Shown here piece after piece: positions 24,997 through 32,707 of a stretch of 64,000 bases of DNA (positions are counted from its first letter, which is position 1; each line of letters starts with the position of its first letter). Source of the stretch: Clostridium_AQ sp900552125 (GTDB lineage: Bacteria > Bacillota_I > Bacilli_A > Erysipelotrichales > Erysipelotrichaceae). The stretch lies in NCBI GenBank assembly GCA_037892765.1, contig JBBKBW010000007.1; one strand, 5' to 3'. The position numbers were made by a program, and so were the translations under genes. A model generated the notes under the pieces. It saw only the letters and a list, made by a program, of their open reading frames with translations. It was not told where the DNA came from and did no database searches.

Positions 24997-25422
24997 TTAA
25001 ATTGATTGTTTAAGCATTCGCACCATTAAATCGTGTAAAATATCTTTTTCATCTTCACTTAAAGGAGCAACTAGCTCTTCATCTGCCTCACGGAATTTAT
25101 TTCTCAATAATTTATCAAGTTCTAAGGCTTTATCAGTGACGACAATATTTTTAGCACGAGCATCATGATGGCAAGCTTTTCGTTCAATCAGACCTTTATG
25201 CTCTAGTCGATTGAGGATACCAGTAACTGTCGGATTGGAAATATCCATTTCATGTTCAATATCTTTCTGATTAACGGAAATACCCTTTTCATGAGAACGA
25301 AACAAAAATAATAAAGTAAATGTTTGAGTGGCAGTCAAATCAAATTCACTAAATATTTTATTTAATCGCTGCTGATGAAGGAAGTAAAGCTGTTTAATCA
25401 GAAAACCAGTATGTCTTTCCAT
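24997..25422 (-). CDS. MarR-family transcriptional regulator
   Basis: A 141-aa winged-helix repressor. The recognition region is DIEHEMDISNPTVTGILNRL (about residues 54-73) followed by the wing HDARAKNIVVTD. MarR proteins usually repress a neighbouring efflux gene and release DNA on binding a small ligand. ATG at 25422 is preferred because GGAGGTGAG lies just upstream; the longer frame would run back through the operator. A perfect 20-bp palindrome covers the promoter region, and a variant lies before the ABC genes, so autoregulation and control of the exporter are likely. Confidence 0.87.
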   Translation of the reverse strand: MERHTGFLIKQLYFLHQQRLNKIFSEFDLTATQTFTLLFLFRSHEKGISVNQKDIEHEMDISNPTVTGILNRLEHKGLIERKACHHDARAKNIVVTDKALELDKLLRNKFREADEELVAPLSEDEKDILHDLMVRMLKQSI

Positions 25423-25439
25423 AGTGTCACTCACCTCCG

Positions 25440-25459
25440 ATACATAGCATGCTATGTAT
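25440..25459 (-). promoter_or_regulatory. Perfect 20-bp palindromic operator of the MarR gene
   Basis: ATACATAGCATGCTATGTAT is a perfect palindrome directly upstream of the ribosome binding site. The core ATAGC-NN-GCTAT recurs at 24971-24982. Confidence 0.75.
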
Positions 25460-25639
25460 TTTAACGGCATTTATTTAAAATGTCAATATACTTATATAAA
25501 GAAAGTAAAAAAATTAATTTGACAATTTATAGGGAATCCATATTATGTGAGTAAAACTTTACTTTTTACAAAATTTTGAATATTTTTTAGGATTTTCCTG
25601 TTTTCTATTCGTATGTATTAAGTGTAGGAGGAAGTCTGC

Positions 25640-25741
25640 ATGTTAATCGTAACGCAGGAGATCATACGGGAAACAGGAGGATATGATGAAGGAACAATTT
25701 CTTTTACGTCTTTGTATCGAATTGATCCGGATCATTCCTAG
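25640..25741 (+). CDS. 33-aa leader ORF overlapping the right toxin gene
   Basis: ATG at 25640 follows AGGAGG (25626-25631) with an 8-nt spacer. The frame (MLIVTQEIIRETGGYDEGTI ...) covers the toxin ribosome binding site and 56 bases of the toxin gene. The small RNA from the opposite end of the element is complementary to 25634-25642, which includes this start codon. Its middle (GGYDEG.ISFTSLY) matches the left copy, but that part overlaps the conserved toxin signals. Confidence 0.4.
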   Translation: MLIVTQEIIRETGGYDEGTISFTSLYRIDPDHS

Positions 25742-25799
25742 TGTATTAAGAGAGATCACTAGGATAGTGGAACTTCGTATAAAGAATAACAAGAAATAA
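25686..25799 (+). CDS. 37-aa amphipathic peptide, candidate type I toxin (right copy)
   Basis: ATG at 25686 has AGGAGG at 25675-25680. The product starts MKEQFLLRLCIELIRIIPSV, continues LREITRIVEL and ends RIKNNKK. In the first 32 codons I count seven synonymous and four conservative replacement differences from the left copy. The sequence predicts a cationic amphipathic helix with a central proline, suited to membrane insertion. It may be a type I toxin; a leaderless bacteriocin or modulin-like peptide is an alternative, but the complementary small RNA favours the toxin idea. Confidence 0.6.
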   Translation: MKEQFLLRLCIELIRIIPSVLREITRIVELRIKNNKK

Positions 25800-25937
25800 A
25801 GTTCTTGATTAATCAATCTGAAACTATGGTAATAAGAGGCAGTCATTTACTTTCTGTTATACATACAGATTTATTTTTGTTACTTGACCATAAATAGAAC
25901 ATTTATCTCCTCTTTGGTTTTCATGTACATCTCTTAC

Positions 25938-25974
25938 AAAAAAGAAAGGAATGGACTAGCGCTCCATTCCTTTC
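25938..25974 (-). terminator. Terminator of the right small RNA
   Basis: GAAAGGAATGGA (minus 25974-25963) pairs with TCCATTCCTTTC (25955-25944), followed by TTTTTT. Confidence 0.85.
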
Positions 25975-26000
25975 ACTGTATTTGGTTGTCTGCATGACCA
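25938..26000 (-). ncRNA. Candidate antitoxin small RNA, right copy
   Basis: Predicted from TATACT at 26011-26006 to the T-run at 25943-25938, about 62 nt. It carries CATGCAGAC (minus strand of 25988-25996), the exact complement of GTCTGCATG at 25634-25642 in the leader of the toxin mRNA. It also overlaps the 3' end of that mRNA if transcription reads through the shared hairpin. Confidence 0.6.
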
Positions 26001-26005
26001 CCTTT

Positions 26006-26033
26006 AGTATATCATGTTAATTCTTTTAATCAA
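26006..26033 (-). promoter_or_regulatory. Promoter of the right small RNA
   Basis: TTGATT (26033-26028) and TATACT (26011-26006) on the minus strand, 16-nt spacer, identical in layout to the left copy. Confidence 0.65.
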
Positions 26034-26133
26034 TACTATTTTGATAGTATTTTAAAGTTTCTTATAAAGATTACATTTTATTATTAGTATGTTAAAATAG
26101 ATATATAGGTGATACAAAGGGGTGTATTTTATT

Positions 26134-26835
26134 ATGAAGGTGATGATATATGATAATTCTAGGACTGATGTTGAAGCACTAAAAATACTAATTGACGAAT
26201 TTTTTATGGGAAAAGAAATACCGTATACACTCTATCTTTGTGCAAATGTAAGTGATATATGGAAGAACATTCAATCTATAGATATTTTATTTTTAGATAT
26301 AGAATTACCTGATGCGAATGGTATACAAATCGGATTAAGAATAAAAGAAATGAATCCCTCATGTAGAATTATCATAACTTCACAATATAATAAATATCTT
26401 ATAGAAGGTTATAAAATTCATGCAGAACGCTACTTATTAAAACCAATTCATAAAGCTGAGTTCATGCTTGATATGGAAGCTGTCGTAAATGAATATTTTA
26501 GACAATATTCTAATTTTATGGATGAAAAAATAAGCTTAGCACCAATTTACTTAAATCATATTTTATATATTGAAGCTTTGGACAAACATTCTATTCTGCA
26601 TATGTCAAATGGTAAACAATTAAAAACTCCCTATAGACTGAAATATTGGAATGAGAAATTTGAAAAGCAAGGATTCATACAATCGCATAAATCTTTTTTG
26701 GTAAATTTAAACCATGTAAAGGAAATTAATAAAGTAGATATTATTTTATGGAACGATGATGTAATCCCTTTATCTAGAAACTATAAAAAACTTTTTGAAA
26801 CTGCTTATACTAAGCTATTATATAATATCCTATGA
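26134..26835 (+). CDS. LytTR-family response regulator (AgrA/ComE type)
   Basis: This 233-aa protein has an N-terminal receiver domain with the phosphoacceptor Asp in ILFLDIELPDANG and the conserved Lys in RYLLKPI, followed by a C-terminal LytTR DNA-binding domain (from about residue 135, with YIEALDKHSILH and HKSFLVNLNHV). Such regulators control peptide-signalling, bacteriocin or virulence genes through paired direct repeats. ATG at 26134 follows AAGGGG; an upstream GTG at 26122 overlaps that site. The gene overlaps the histidine-kinase-like gene downstream by ATGA. Confidence 0.87.
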   Translation: MKVMIYDNSRTDVEALKILIDEFFMGKEIPYTLYLCANVSDIWKNIQSIDILFLDIELPDANGIQIGLRIKEMNPSCRIIITSQYNKYLIEGYKIHAERYLLKPIHKAEFMLDMEAVVNEYFRQYSNFMDEKISLAPIYLNHILYIEALDKHSILHMSNGKQLKTPYRLKYWNEKFEKQGFIQSHKSFLVNLNHVKEINKVDIILWNDDVIPLSRNYKKLFETAYTKLLYNIL

Positions 26836-28058
26836 TTTATATGATATGCATAGATTTAGGTTTTTTACTCATTGTTCATTATATGGGAAAACAGTTTTTT
26901 CCTTATCGTTTTCAAAAAACCTCAGCACATTTATTGATTTTCTTGTTGTATTTCATCTTAACAGTAGGATTAAATGATCAGAATTTAGACACATTGTCTG
27001 TTTTTAAACCACGATTATCATCTATTATATATTTTGCATATCTTTATCTACAGTTTGTGCCAAAACTATCTTTGGCTCTATTAACAAGTATTTTTATTTA
27101 TATCATTCAATATATTACTGTGTTTTTATCGGCATTAATATTAAATGTTTGGAATCCTTTCTTTGTTAATGCAAATACTAAGCTTTTAATTCTATGTTTA
27201 TCCTTATGTATAAATTTATTGATGACTATTTGTTTTATTAAATTAGTAAAGATGATGATGCAGATATCCATAAATAAATATCATTGGAGAATATTAATTT
27301 TGCCGGTTTTTACTTGTTTCCTTTTATTTAAAATGAGGGACTATTATTCTTTGGTGATTCGCTATGAAGATATATTATTTCTAATTTTAGGACTTATTAT
27401 TGTGAATTATCTGACACTATATTTCTATATAAAATCTATGCAAACTATGCAGCTAAAAATGGAATTAACAGAAGAGAAGCTAAGACAAGAGTCTTTAGAG
27501 ATAAAGTATGAACTTTTAAATCAGCACTATCAAAATAACTTTAATTTTTTGCATGATTTACTGCATAGAGGAAATCGATTGTATCAAACATTTTATCAGA
27601 AAGAATTTGGTGAATTAGAAACAGAAATTAATGAATTAAATCAGATTGCCTTTAAAGAATTTAATGCGATTTATTCTAATAATTTTGTCTTAAATACTTT
27701 GATTAGTGAGAATATGAATGAAATAAAAAAACGAAATCTAGAGATTCGTACAGAGATATTATCTGATTTATCTTTTCTATCATTAAATGAGCAAATAGAA
27801 TTATTTAATCATCTTCTTAATATAGTCATTCATAACTTGGATAATAAGAAAATTCTAAATCCTTATTTACTCATTAGAGTACTTACAAAAGGAAACTTAA
27901 CAATAGTCAAAACTACGTTTTCTTCTAAGCATGAAATATCCATAAAGAATGAACAGATTAAGCAAGTATTTAAAGACAAAGATGTAAAGTTTGATTCTCA
28001 GTATAATAACACAGGGGAGTATATGCAGTATCTTATTATGTTTAAACATACCTGTTAG
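26832..28058 (+). CDS. AgrC-like GHKL sensor protein with degenerate kinase domain
   Basis: This 408-aa protein has six or seven N-terminal membrane helices (to about residue 200), a coiled-coil linker (MELTEEKLRQESLEIKYELL) and a region that matches the dimerisation helix of GHKL kinases, FLHDLLHRGNR (about residue 240). The ATPase part is short and altered: the usual NLLDNAIEA-type N-box reads HLLNIVIHNLDN, and no GxGxxN-type glycine box is visible. It may sense a peptide but not phosphorylate by the usual means. It overlaps the LytTR regulator gene and precedes an ABC exporter operon it may control. Confidence 0.75.
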   Translation: MIYMICIDLGFLLIVHYMGKQFFPYRFQKTSAHLLIFLLYFILTVGLNDQNLDTLSVFKPRLSSIIYFAYLYLQFVPKLSLALLTSIFIYIIQYITVFLSALILNVWNPFFVNANTKLLILCLSLCINLLMTICFIKLVKMMMQISINKYHWRILILPVFTCFLLFKMRDYYSLVIRYEDILFLILGLIIVNYLTLYFYIKSMQTMQLKMELTEEKLRQESLEIKYELLNQHYQNNFNFLHDLLHRGNRLYQTFYQKEFGELETEINELNQIAFKEFNAIYSNNFVLNTLISENMNEIKKRNLEIRTEILSDLSFLSLNEQIELFNHLLNIVIHNLDNKKILNPYLLIRVLTKGNLTIVKTTFSSKHEISIKNEQIKQVFKDKDVKFDSQYNNTGEYMQYLIMFKHTC

Positions 28059-28078
28059 TATCATTTCTTACTCGTTAG

Positions 28079-28138
28079 TGATGTTTTATTGATGTGAAAC
28101 ATTAGTTTATTTATAATGAAATTGACAATAAAACATCA
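28079..28138 (+). promoter_or_regulatory. Long inverted repeat upstream of the ABC/FtsX operon
   Basis: TGATGTTTTATTG (28079-28091) is the exact inverse complement of CAATAAAACATCA (28126-28138), with a 34-nt spacer. It may be a leader stem-loop, a terminator of the upstream operon lacking a T-run, or a pair of regulator sites for the LytTR protein. Confidence 0.45.
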
Positions 28139-28162
28139 TTAATTAGAAGTGGAGGTGATGAT

Positions 28163-28858
28163 ATGAGTATTGTATGTGTTCAACATATTACTAAAAAATA
28201 TGGCAAAGAAAATAATGAAGTAATCGCATTAGATGATGTTTCTTTAACTGTAGAAAAAGGAGAGTTTATCGCTATTGTAGGGGCATCAGGCTCTGGAAAA
28301 TCAACTTTACTTCATATGATTGGTGGAGTTGATGTACCTACTTCAGGGAATGTTCTTATTAAGGATATAGACATTACTGCCATGAATGCGAAACAATCTG
28401 CAGTTTTTCGTAGGAAAAACATTGGATTGATTTATCAGTTTTATAATTTAATTCCTGTTTTAAATGTTGAGGAAAACATAGCTCTTCCGTTACGATTGGA
28501 CGGAAGAAAAGTTGATGGAAAAGAAATGAATGAAGTTCTCCACTTATTAAATCTAGAAGATAGAAGGACACATCTTCCATCTGAATTATCTGGAGGACAA
28601 CAACAAAGAGTTGCGATAGGTCGTACTTTAATTAGTAAGCCTCAGATTATATTAGCCGATGAACCTACCGGAAATCTAGATCGTGCAAATGGGGATGAGA
28701 TATTAAGTTATCTGAAACGTATTCATCAAGAGGAAAATCAGACAATCTTATTGGTGACGCATGATATGGCGATTGCTAAACAAGCTAGTCGTATCTTAAC
28801 GATGGAAGATGGGAAAATCATTAAAGATGAGGTGATTTCTCATGAAGGAATTGAGTAA
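28163..28858 (+). CDS. ABC transporter ATP-binding protein (MacB/BceA type)
   Basis: This 231-aa ATPase has Walker A GASGSGKST (about residues 39-47), signature LSGGQQQRV, Walker B IILADEPTGNLD and H-loop LLVTHD, the standard pattern of the LolD/MacB/BceA group. These work with FtsX-type permeases to move lipids or peptides or to give peptide-antibiotic resistance. ATG follows GGAGGTGATG. It overlaps the permease gene by 17 bases, and both lie next to a LytTR system, as seen for bacteriocin immunity or lantibiotic sensing loci. Confidence 0.9.
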   Translation: MSIVCVQHITKKYGKENNEVIALDDVSLTVEKGEFIAIVGASGSGKSTLLHMIGGVDVPTSGNVLIKDIDITAMNAKQSAVFRRKNIGLIYQFYNLIPVLNVEENIALPLRLDGRKVDGKEMNEVLHLLNLEDRRTHLPSELSGGQQQRVAIGRTLISKPQIILADEPTGNLDRANGDEILSYLKRIHQEENQTILLVTHDMAIAKQASRILTMEDGKIIKDEVISHEGIE

Positions 28859-31325
28859 AATATCTTTTCGTTTTCTCATTGGAAACAAGAAGAGAACCAT
28901 CTTTTCCATTTTAGGAACTATGCTTTCCGTTATTTTAATCACAAGCATTGTATTGTTGTTAGATAGCTATACTGCCTATGAAGAAAAGTTCAATCTTTAT
29001 CAGAATGGCAGCTGGCTAATCAAAGAATCTACTCCATCGGAAACAAATTTAAGTGAGGCTATTTCCTTATCTCCTATTAAGGATACATTAGTTGTTTCAG
29101 ATATGGGAGTTTCTCCGCTTTCTAATAATACGTATATTGAAATATTAGGGTATAGTGATTTTAATGAAATCTATCCTTTCCATCTTATTGATGGAAGAAA
29201 ACCGGAAAATGAAAATGAGATAGCTGTTCCTGAAGAATATATAAAAGAGAAGAAAGCATCTTTGAATGATCAATTAGAATTGTCAGTGGGAAATCGTTTC
29301 ATACAAGAGGAATCAAAAATTAGACTAGTGAATGATTATGCAGATTTAATGGAGAATGAATATTTTGAACAGGAAACCATAAAATCTTATCGTATTGTTG
29401 GTGTTTATAAAGATATATCATTATTTAAGAGTGCTACTGCCCTTAAATATCGATTTGTGACGAAAAGCAGTCAGTCATCTTCTATTTATACTACTTACTA
29501 TACAATTCAAAATATAAATGAAGATCAATGGGATGAAATTGTTTCTAATATAAGTCCGGAGGATATGTATTGTGTCAATGAGTCCGCAATTAATTTATAT
29601 GTAGATAAAATGATTCAACTATCTATAGAAGAAATTGTAGCTTATGGTTTAATTATTCTACTCATAGGTTTAAATATGATAGCATTCATAAAAAATATCT
29701 TTGATATTTCTTTAAAGGAAAGAATGCGAATGTTAGGAACAATGGAATGTATTGGTGCTGCCCCTAATCAGATAAGAACGATGGTATTGCTGGAGGCTAT
29801 TATGATTGGCATCATCGCTATTCCAATAGGAATTATTGTTTGTACAGCTATTTTATTTATCCTCTTAAATATGATGGAAATAGGGCTTGCGATAAACCCA
29901 TTGCATCTGATAATTGTAATTCTGATCGTACTTGTGATGCTGATGGTTGCGGCATGGCTTCCTACTTTAAAAATATCTCACTTCTCATCAATACAATTAC
30001 TGCGTACTGGAATAACTGAAAATAAACAGAAAAGAGCTCAATACAAGACATATAAGAAAAATATTAGAATAGAAAAACTAATCGGTATGCGCAATCGAAA
30101 AGCTAATAAAAAAGCACATCGTTCTATCATCTTCTCTTTATGCATGAGTATTATCTTATTCATCTCGGGTAACTATTATATCAATGGGACTATTACATCT
30201 ATTTCTCAATATCAATTTGATGAAGAAGCAATACAAGTGACTTTTGAAAGTGCTAGAAATAAACAACAGCTAGATTCCTCTATAGAAACGATTGATGAAC
30301 TATTTGCGTTAAATAAAGATGGACAAAATGAATACTCCTATCAAATGTTAACAAATATCAATATTCCTGAATCTTACTGGAGCAGCGAGGCAAAGGAGAT
30401 ATTCTCAGAAGATGAACTAAGTTTTATGAATATAGAAATTATTTCTGATGGAAGTATTTCTGAAGGGGATAAAAATAAGATAGAAGCTGTTGTTTATAAT
30501 TGTGTAACTTATCAGAAACAGAATAAAGATAGATTTGAAGTTAAGCTATTGGATATTTCTGAAAATCAGGAATTTTCACTACCTTATTCGTACATTAAGG
30601 ATAATGAATTTCTTTATTCTAGTTTAGATTTTACGGTTGAGCATGTAAATAGGCAGGCGAAAAATGATATTAATTCCATATATTATGAACAAAATCAAAG
30701 ATCGCCAATCCTAGCAATTCATGTTTCTTTGGAAGATTTTATACAGCTATATACACAGTTTGATAGCCAGGAAATGAATATTGATGTGATGCAAACTATT
30801 AAAATGTACAATGATGCTCAGGATACATTACTCAAAAATATAAAGGAATACGAAGAAGCACATATAAATACTATTGATTCTATTTATGATTCTGAAACTG
30901 ATTCTGTTTCATCTGATTTTATTGTTCAGAGAGCTTTATGCAATATTTTCTCTATATTCATTTTATCTATTAGTATTGCGAATATCTTACATACTGTTAT
31001 ATCTGGTATTCTTATGAAAAAGAAAGAAATTGCGGTGCTTCAATCTGTTGGAATGGAAAGTAAGCAGGCATTTTATATGATATTTTATGAGAATATATCA
31101 TATGTTTTGAAATCTTTATGTATTGCAATACCAATATCAATACTTCTGAATTACGTTATTTATAGAGGATTATTATTGAATCTAAGGACATTTGATTATC
31201 CAATATTGTATATTATCATCGCAATAGTAATCTTGTTAAGTATTGTAGTGATTGCTAGTTATTTTGGGTGGAGAAGAATCTATAAAGAAAGTATTATAGA
31301 TAAAATTCGCAATATTGAATTGTAA
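28842..31325 (+). CDS. FtsX-family ABC permease (MacB-like)
   Basis: This 827-aa membrane protein has the FtsX/MacB layout: an N-terminal helix (ISFRFLIGNKKRTIFSILGT), a large extracytoplasmic domain, a block of three helices near residues 265-385, a further helix and second external domain, and a last three-helix block (about 690-815) containing KKKEIAVLQSVGMESKQ. It is coupled to the ATPase encoded just upstream. Two FtsX modules in one chain mark the eight-or-ten-helix type. Likely substrates are peptides or lipoproteins; the small secreted protein encoded next is one candidate. Confidence 0.85.
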   Translation: MKELSKISFRFLIGNKKRTIFSILGTMLSVILITSIVLLLDSYTAYEEKFNLYQNGSWLIKESTPSETNLSEAISLSPIKDTLVVSDMGVSPLSNNTYIEILGYSDFNEIYPFHLIDGRKPENENEIAVPEEYIKEKKASLNDQLELSVGNRFIQEESKIRLVNDYADLMENEYFEQETIKSYRIVGVYKDISLFKSATALKYRFVTKSSQSSSIYTTYYTIQNINEDQWDEIVSNISPEDMYCVNESAINLYVDKMIQLSIEEIVAYGLIILLIGLNMIAFIKNIFDISLKERMRMLGTMECIGAAPNQIRTMVLLEAIMIGIIAIPIGIIVCTAILFILLNMMEIGLAINPLHLIIVILIVLVMLMVAAWLPTLKISHFSSIQLLRTGITENKQKRAQYKTYKKNIRIEKLIGMRNRKANKKAHRSIIFSLCMSIILFISGNYYINGTITSISQYQFDEEAIQVTFESARNKQQLDSSIETIDELFALNKDGQNEYSYQMLTNINIPESYWSSEAKEIFSEDELSFMNIEIISDGSISEGDKNKIEAVVYNCVTYQKQNKDRFEVKLLDISENQEFSLPYSYIKDNEFLYSSLDFTVEHVNRQAKNDINSIYYEQNQRSPILAIHVSLEDFIQLYTQFDSQEMNIDVMQTIKMYNDAQDTLLKNIKEYEEAHINTIDSIYDSETDSVSSDFIVQRALCNIFSIFILSISIANILHTVISGILMKKKEIAVLQSVGMESKQAFYMIFYENISYVLKSLCIAIPISILLNYVIYRGLLLNLRTFDYPILYIIIAIVILLSIVVIASYFGWRRIYKESIIDKIRNIEL

Positions 31326-31417
31326 TTGTGAGTTTTATAGATTCTAATTTCAAAATATCAATATACAAAAAGATATGAGCTACCTATAGGAAGCCTATAA
31401 TGAAAGAAGGTGATTAT

Positions 31418-31840
31418 ATGAAAAAAATATTAGCTTTATTAGTTGCGACATTTTTATGTTCGAGTACATTTATGATTACACCACTATATGCAGCAGAAGT
31501 AGTTGATAGTAATGAAGAGATTACTGAAATTAGTCCCAAATATAGTCAAACACAAAAAATAAGTAAGACGTTTAATTATCAAAGCAAAACATATACGTTA
31601 AATACTACTTGGACAATAAATGTTGATAATAACACTGGTAAATTGAATAGTGCATCACTATCTGGAGCTACTTCCACTTTACCTGATCCTTTATATCAAA
31701 GCACGTCTGTTTATGATTCAGAACGATTGAATAATAATCAAATTAAATATTGGCTTTCAGTTAAAATAAAGAAATATGGTATAACTATGGAAACTCTCAC
31801 TGTTATAGTTGTTGTTAATTCACCAGGTCCTATGAGGTAA
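31418..31840 (+). CDS. Small secreted protein of unknown function
   Basis: This 140-aa protein has a classical signal peptide (MKKILALLVATFLCSSTFMI) with a probable cleavage site after PLYA (about residue 25). The mature part is about 115 residues, rich in Thr, Ser and Asn, and predicted to be mostly beta, ending GPMR. No cysteine occurs after the signal, so it is not a lipoprotein or a disulfide-bonded peptide. ATG 31418 follows AAGGTG; an earlier start is in frame but weaker. It is probably co-transcribed with the FtsX exporter operon and stops before a strong terminator. I recognise no family. Confidence 0.65.
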   Translation: MKKILALLVATFLCSSTFMITPLYAAEVVDSNEEITEISPKYSQTQKISKTFNYQSKTYTLNTTWTINVDNNTGKLNSASLSGATSTLPDPLYQSTSVYDSERLNNNQIKYWLSVKIKKYGITMETLTVIVVVNSPGPMR

Positions 31841-31850
31841 AACTAATATT

Positions 31851-31909
31851 AAAAAGGGATATATTTTATTCTGGATTTCTAAGAAGGTAGAAAAATATAA
31901 TCCCTTTTT
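31851..31909 (+). terminator. Intrinsic terminator of the FtsX operon
   Basis: AAAAAGGGATATATTTT (31851-31867) pairs with AAAATATAATCCCTTTTT around 31892-31909, with minor internal mismatch. Confidence 0.8.
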
Positions 31910-32015
31910 AAGTGTAAATTGTGGTAATTTAACTTGTGAGTGGTTTATAAAGAAGAAAAACAAATGATTTTAAAGGTGAGGTACCTAAATAGTATGGTAT
32001 TAATAATATATAATT

Positions 32016-32624
32016 TTATATTTCCACATCCACAATTCTTTCTTCTATAAACTCTGGAAGATAACGTCCATTACTTATTTCAGACATATCTTCATCTAAT
32101 GGCTCTTTACATAATAAGGTATAAATGACCTGTTCCTCATATTCTTTTTCTAATACTACAATATTATGCTGACGAAAGTAGTGATCAAGTTTCCCTATAA
32201 GTTCATAGCTGAATTCCATTTTGTAGACAAGTCGTTTTTGTTTCTGTGTTATGATAGCTTCATCAAGAGCATTAGATACGCTTTTAGAGTAAGCACGAAT
32301 AAGTCCTCCAGCACCTAATTTTATACCACCAAAATAACGAACAGTAACTGCAACGATATCTTGCATCTGTCGATTTGCTAAACATTCCAGCATAGGAACA
32401 CCAGCGGTTCCTTGAGGTTCTCCATCATCATTACTTCTTTGTAGTTCATTATGTTCACCGATAATGAAAGCATAACAGTGATGACGTGCATTTGGATGCA
32501 TTTTTTTAATACTTTGAATAAATTCTTTTGCGTCACTTTCTGAGAAGCTTTTATGTAAATAACAGAGAAATCTGCTTTTTTTAATTTCTAACTCTGCCAT
32601 AGTATCTTTTTTTAATCTATACAT
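32016..32624 (-). CDS. yigZ: YigZ/IMPACT-family protein
   Basis: This 202-aa protein has the UPF0029 signature: SRFLCYLHKS near the start, HHCYAFIIG, then DDGEPQGTAGVPMLECL and VRYFGGIKLGAGGLIRAY (about residues 60-115), and a smaller C-terminal domain. The family (YigZ, YvyE, IMPACT) is thought to act in translation control or ribosome stress; the bacterial function is unsettled. ATG 32624 is chosen over an in-frame TTG twelve bases upstream, since GGGTGAT precedes it. The gene stands alone. Confidence 0.85.
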   Translation of the reverse strand: MYRLKKDTMAELEIKKSRFLCYLHKSFSESDAKEFIQSIKKMHPNARHHCYAFIIGEHNELQRSNDDGEPQGTAGVPMLECLANRQMQDIVAVTVRYFGGIKLGAGGLIRAYSKSVSNALDEAIITQKQKRLVYKMEFSYELIGKLDHYFRQHNIVVLEKEYEEQVIYTLLCKEPLDEDMSEISNGRYLPEFIEERIVDVEI

Positions 32625-32679
32625 AGAATCACCCAAGCTTATTATATCGGATAAACTCTAGAAAGAAAAGGAAGAGTAG

Positions 32680-32707
32680 AAAAAAAGAGGCAATTTGAAA
32701 TGCCTCT
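32680..32707 (-). terminator. Intrinsic terminator of the GH13-like gene
   Basis: On the minus strand AGAGGCA (32707-32701) pairs with TGCCTCT (32692-32686), followed by seven T. It overlaps the stop codon. Confidence 0.85.

Larger units (their letters stand above)
25590..26048 (+). repeat. Right copy of the inverted toxin-antitoxin-like element
   Basis: This copy carries the same parts as 20778-21240 in opposite orientation: conserved leader TTCCTGTTTTCT...TTCGTATGTATTAA, leader ORF, peptide gene, hairpin and convergent RNA promoter. Divergence is mostly in third codon positions and in the 3' untranslated region, so the duplication is old and both copies seem maintained. Confidence 0.8.

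Noticed and set aside
20778..26048. Inverted elements as ends of a composite transposon
   Set aside because: No transposase, terminal inverted repeats or target duplication is visible, and the repeat units contain their own genes and promoters.
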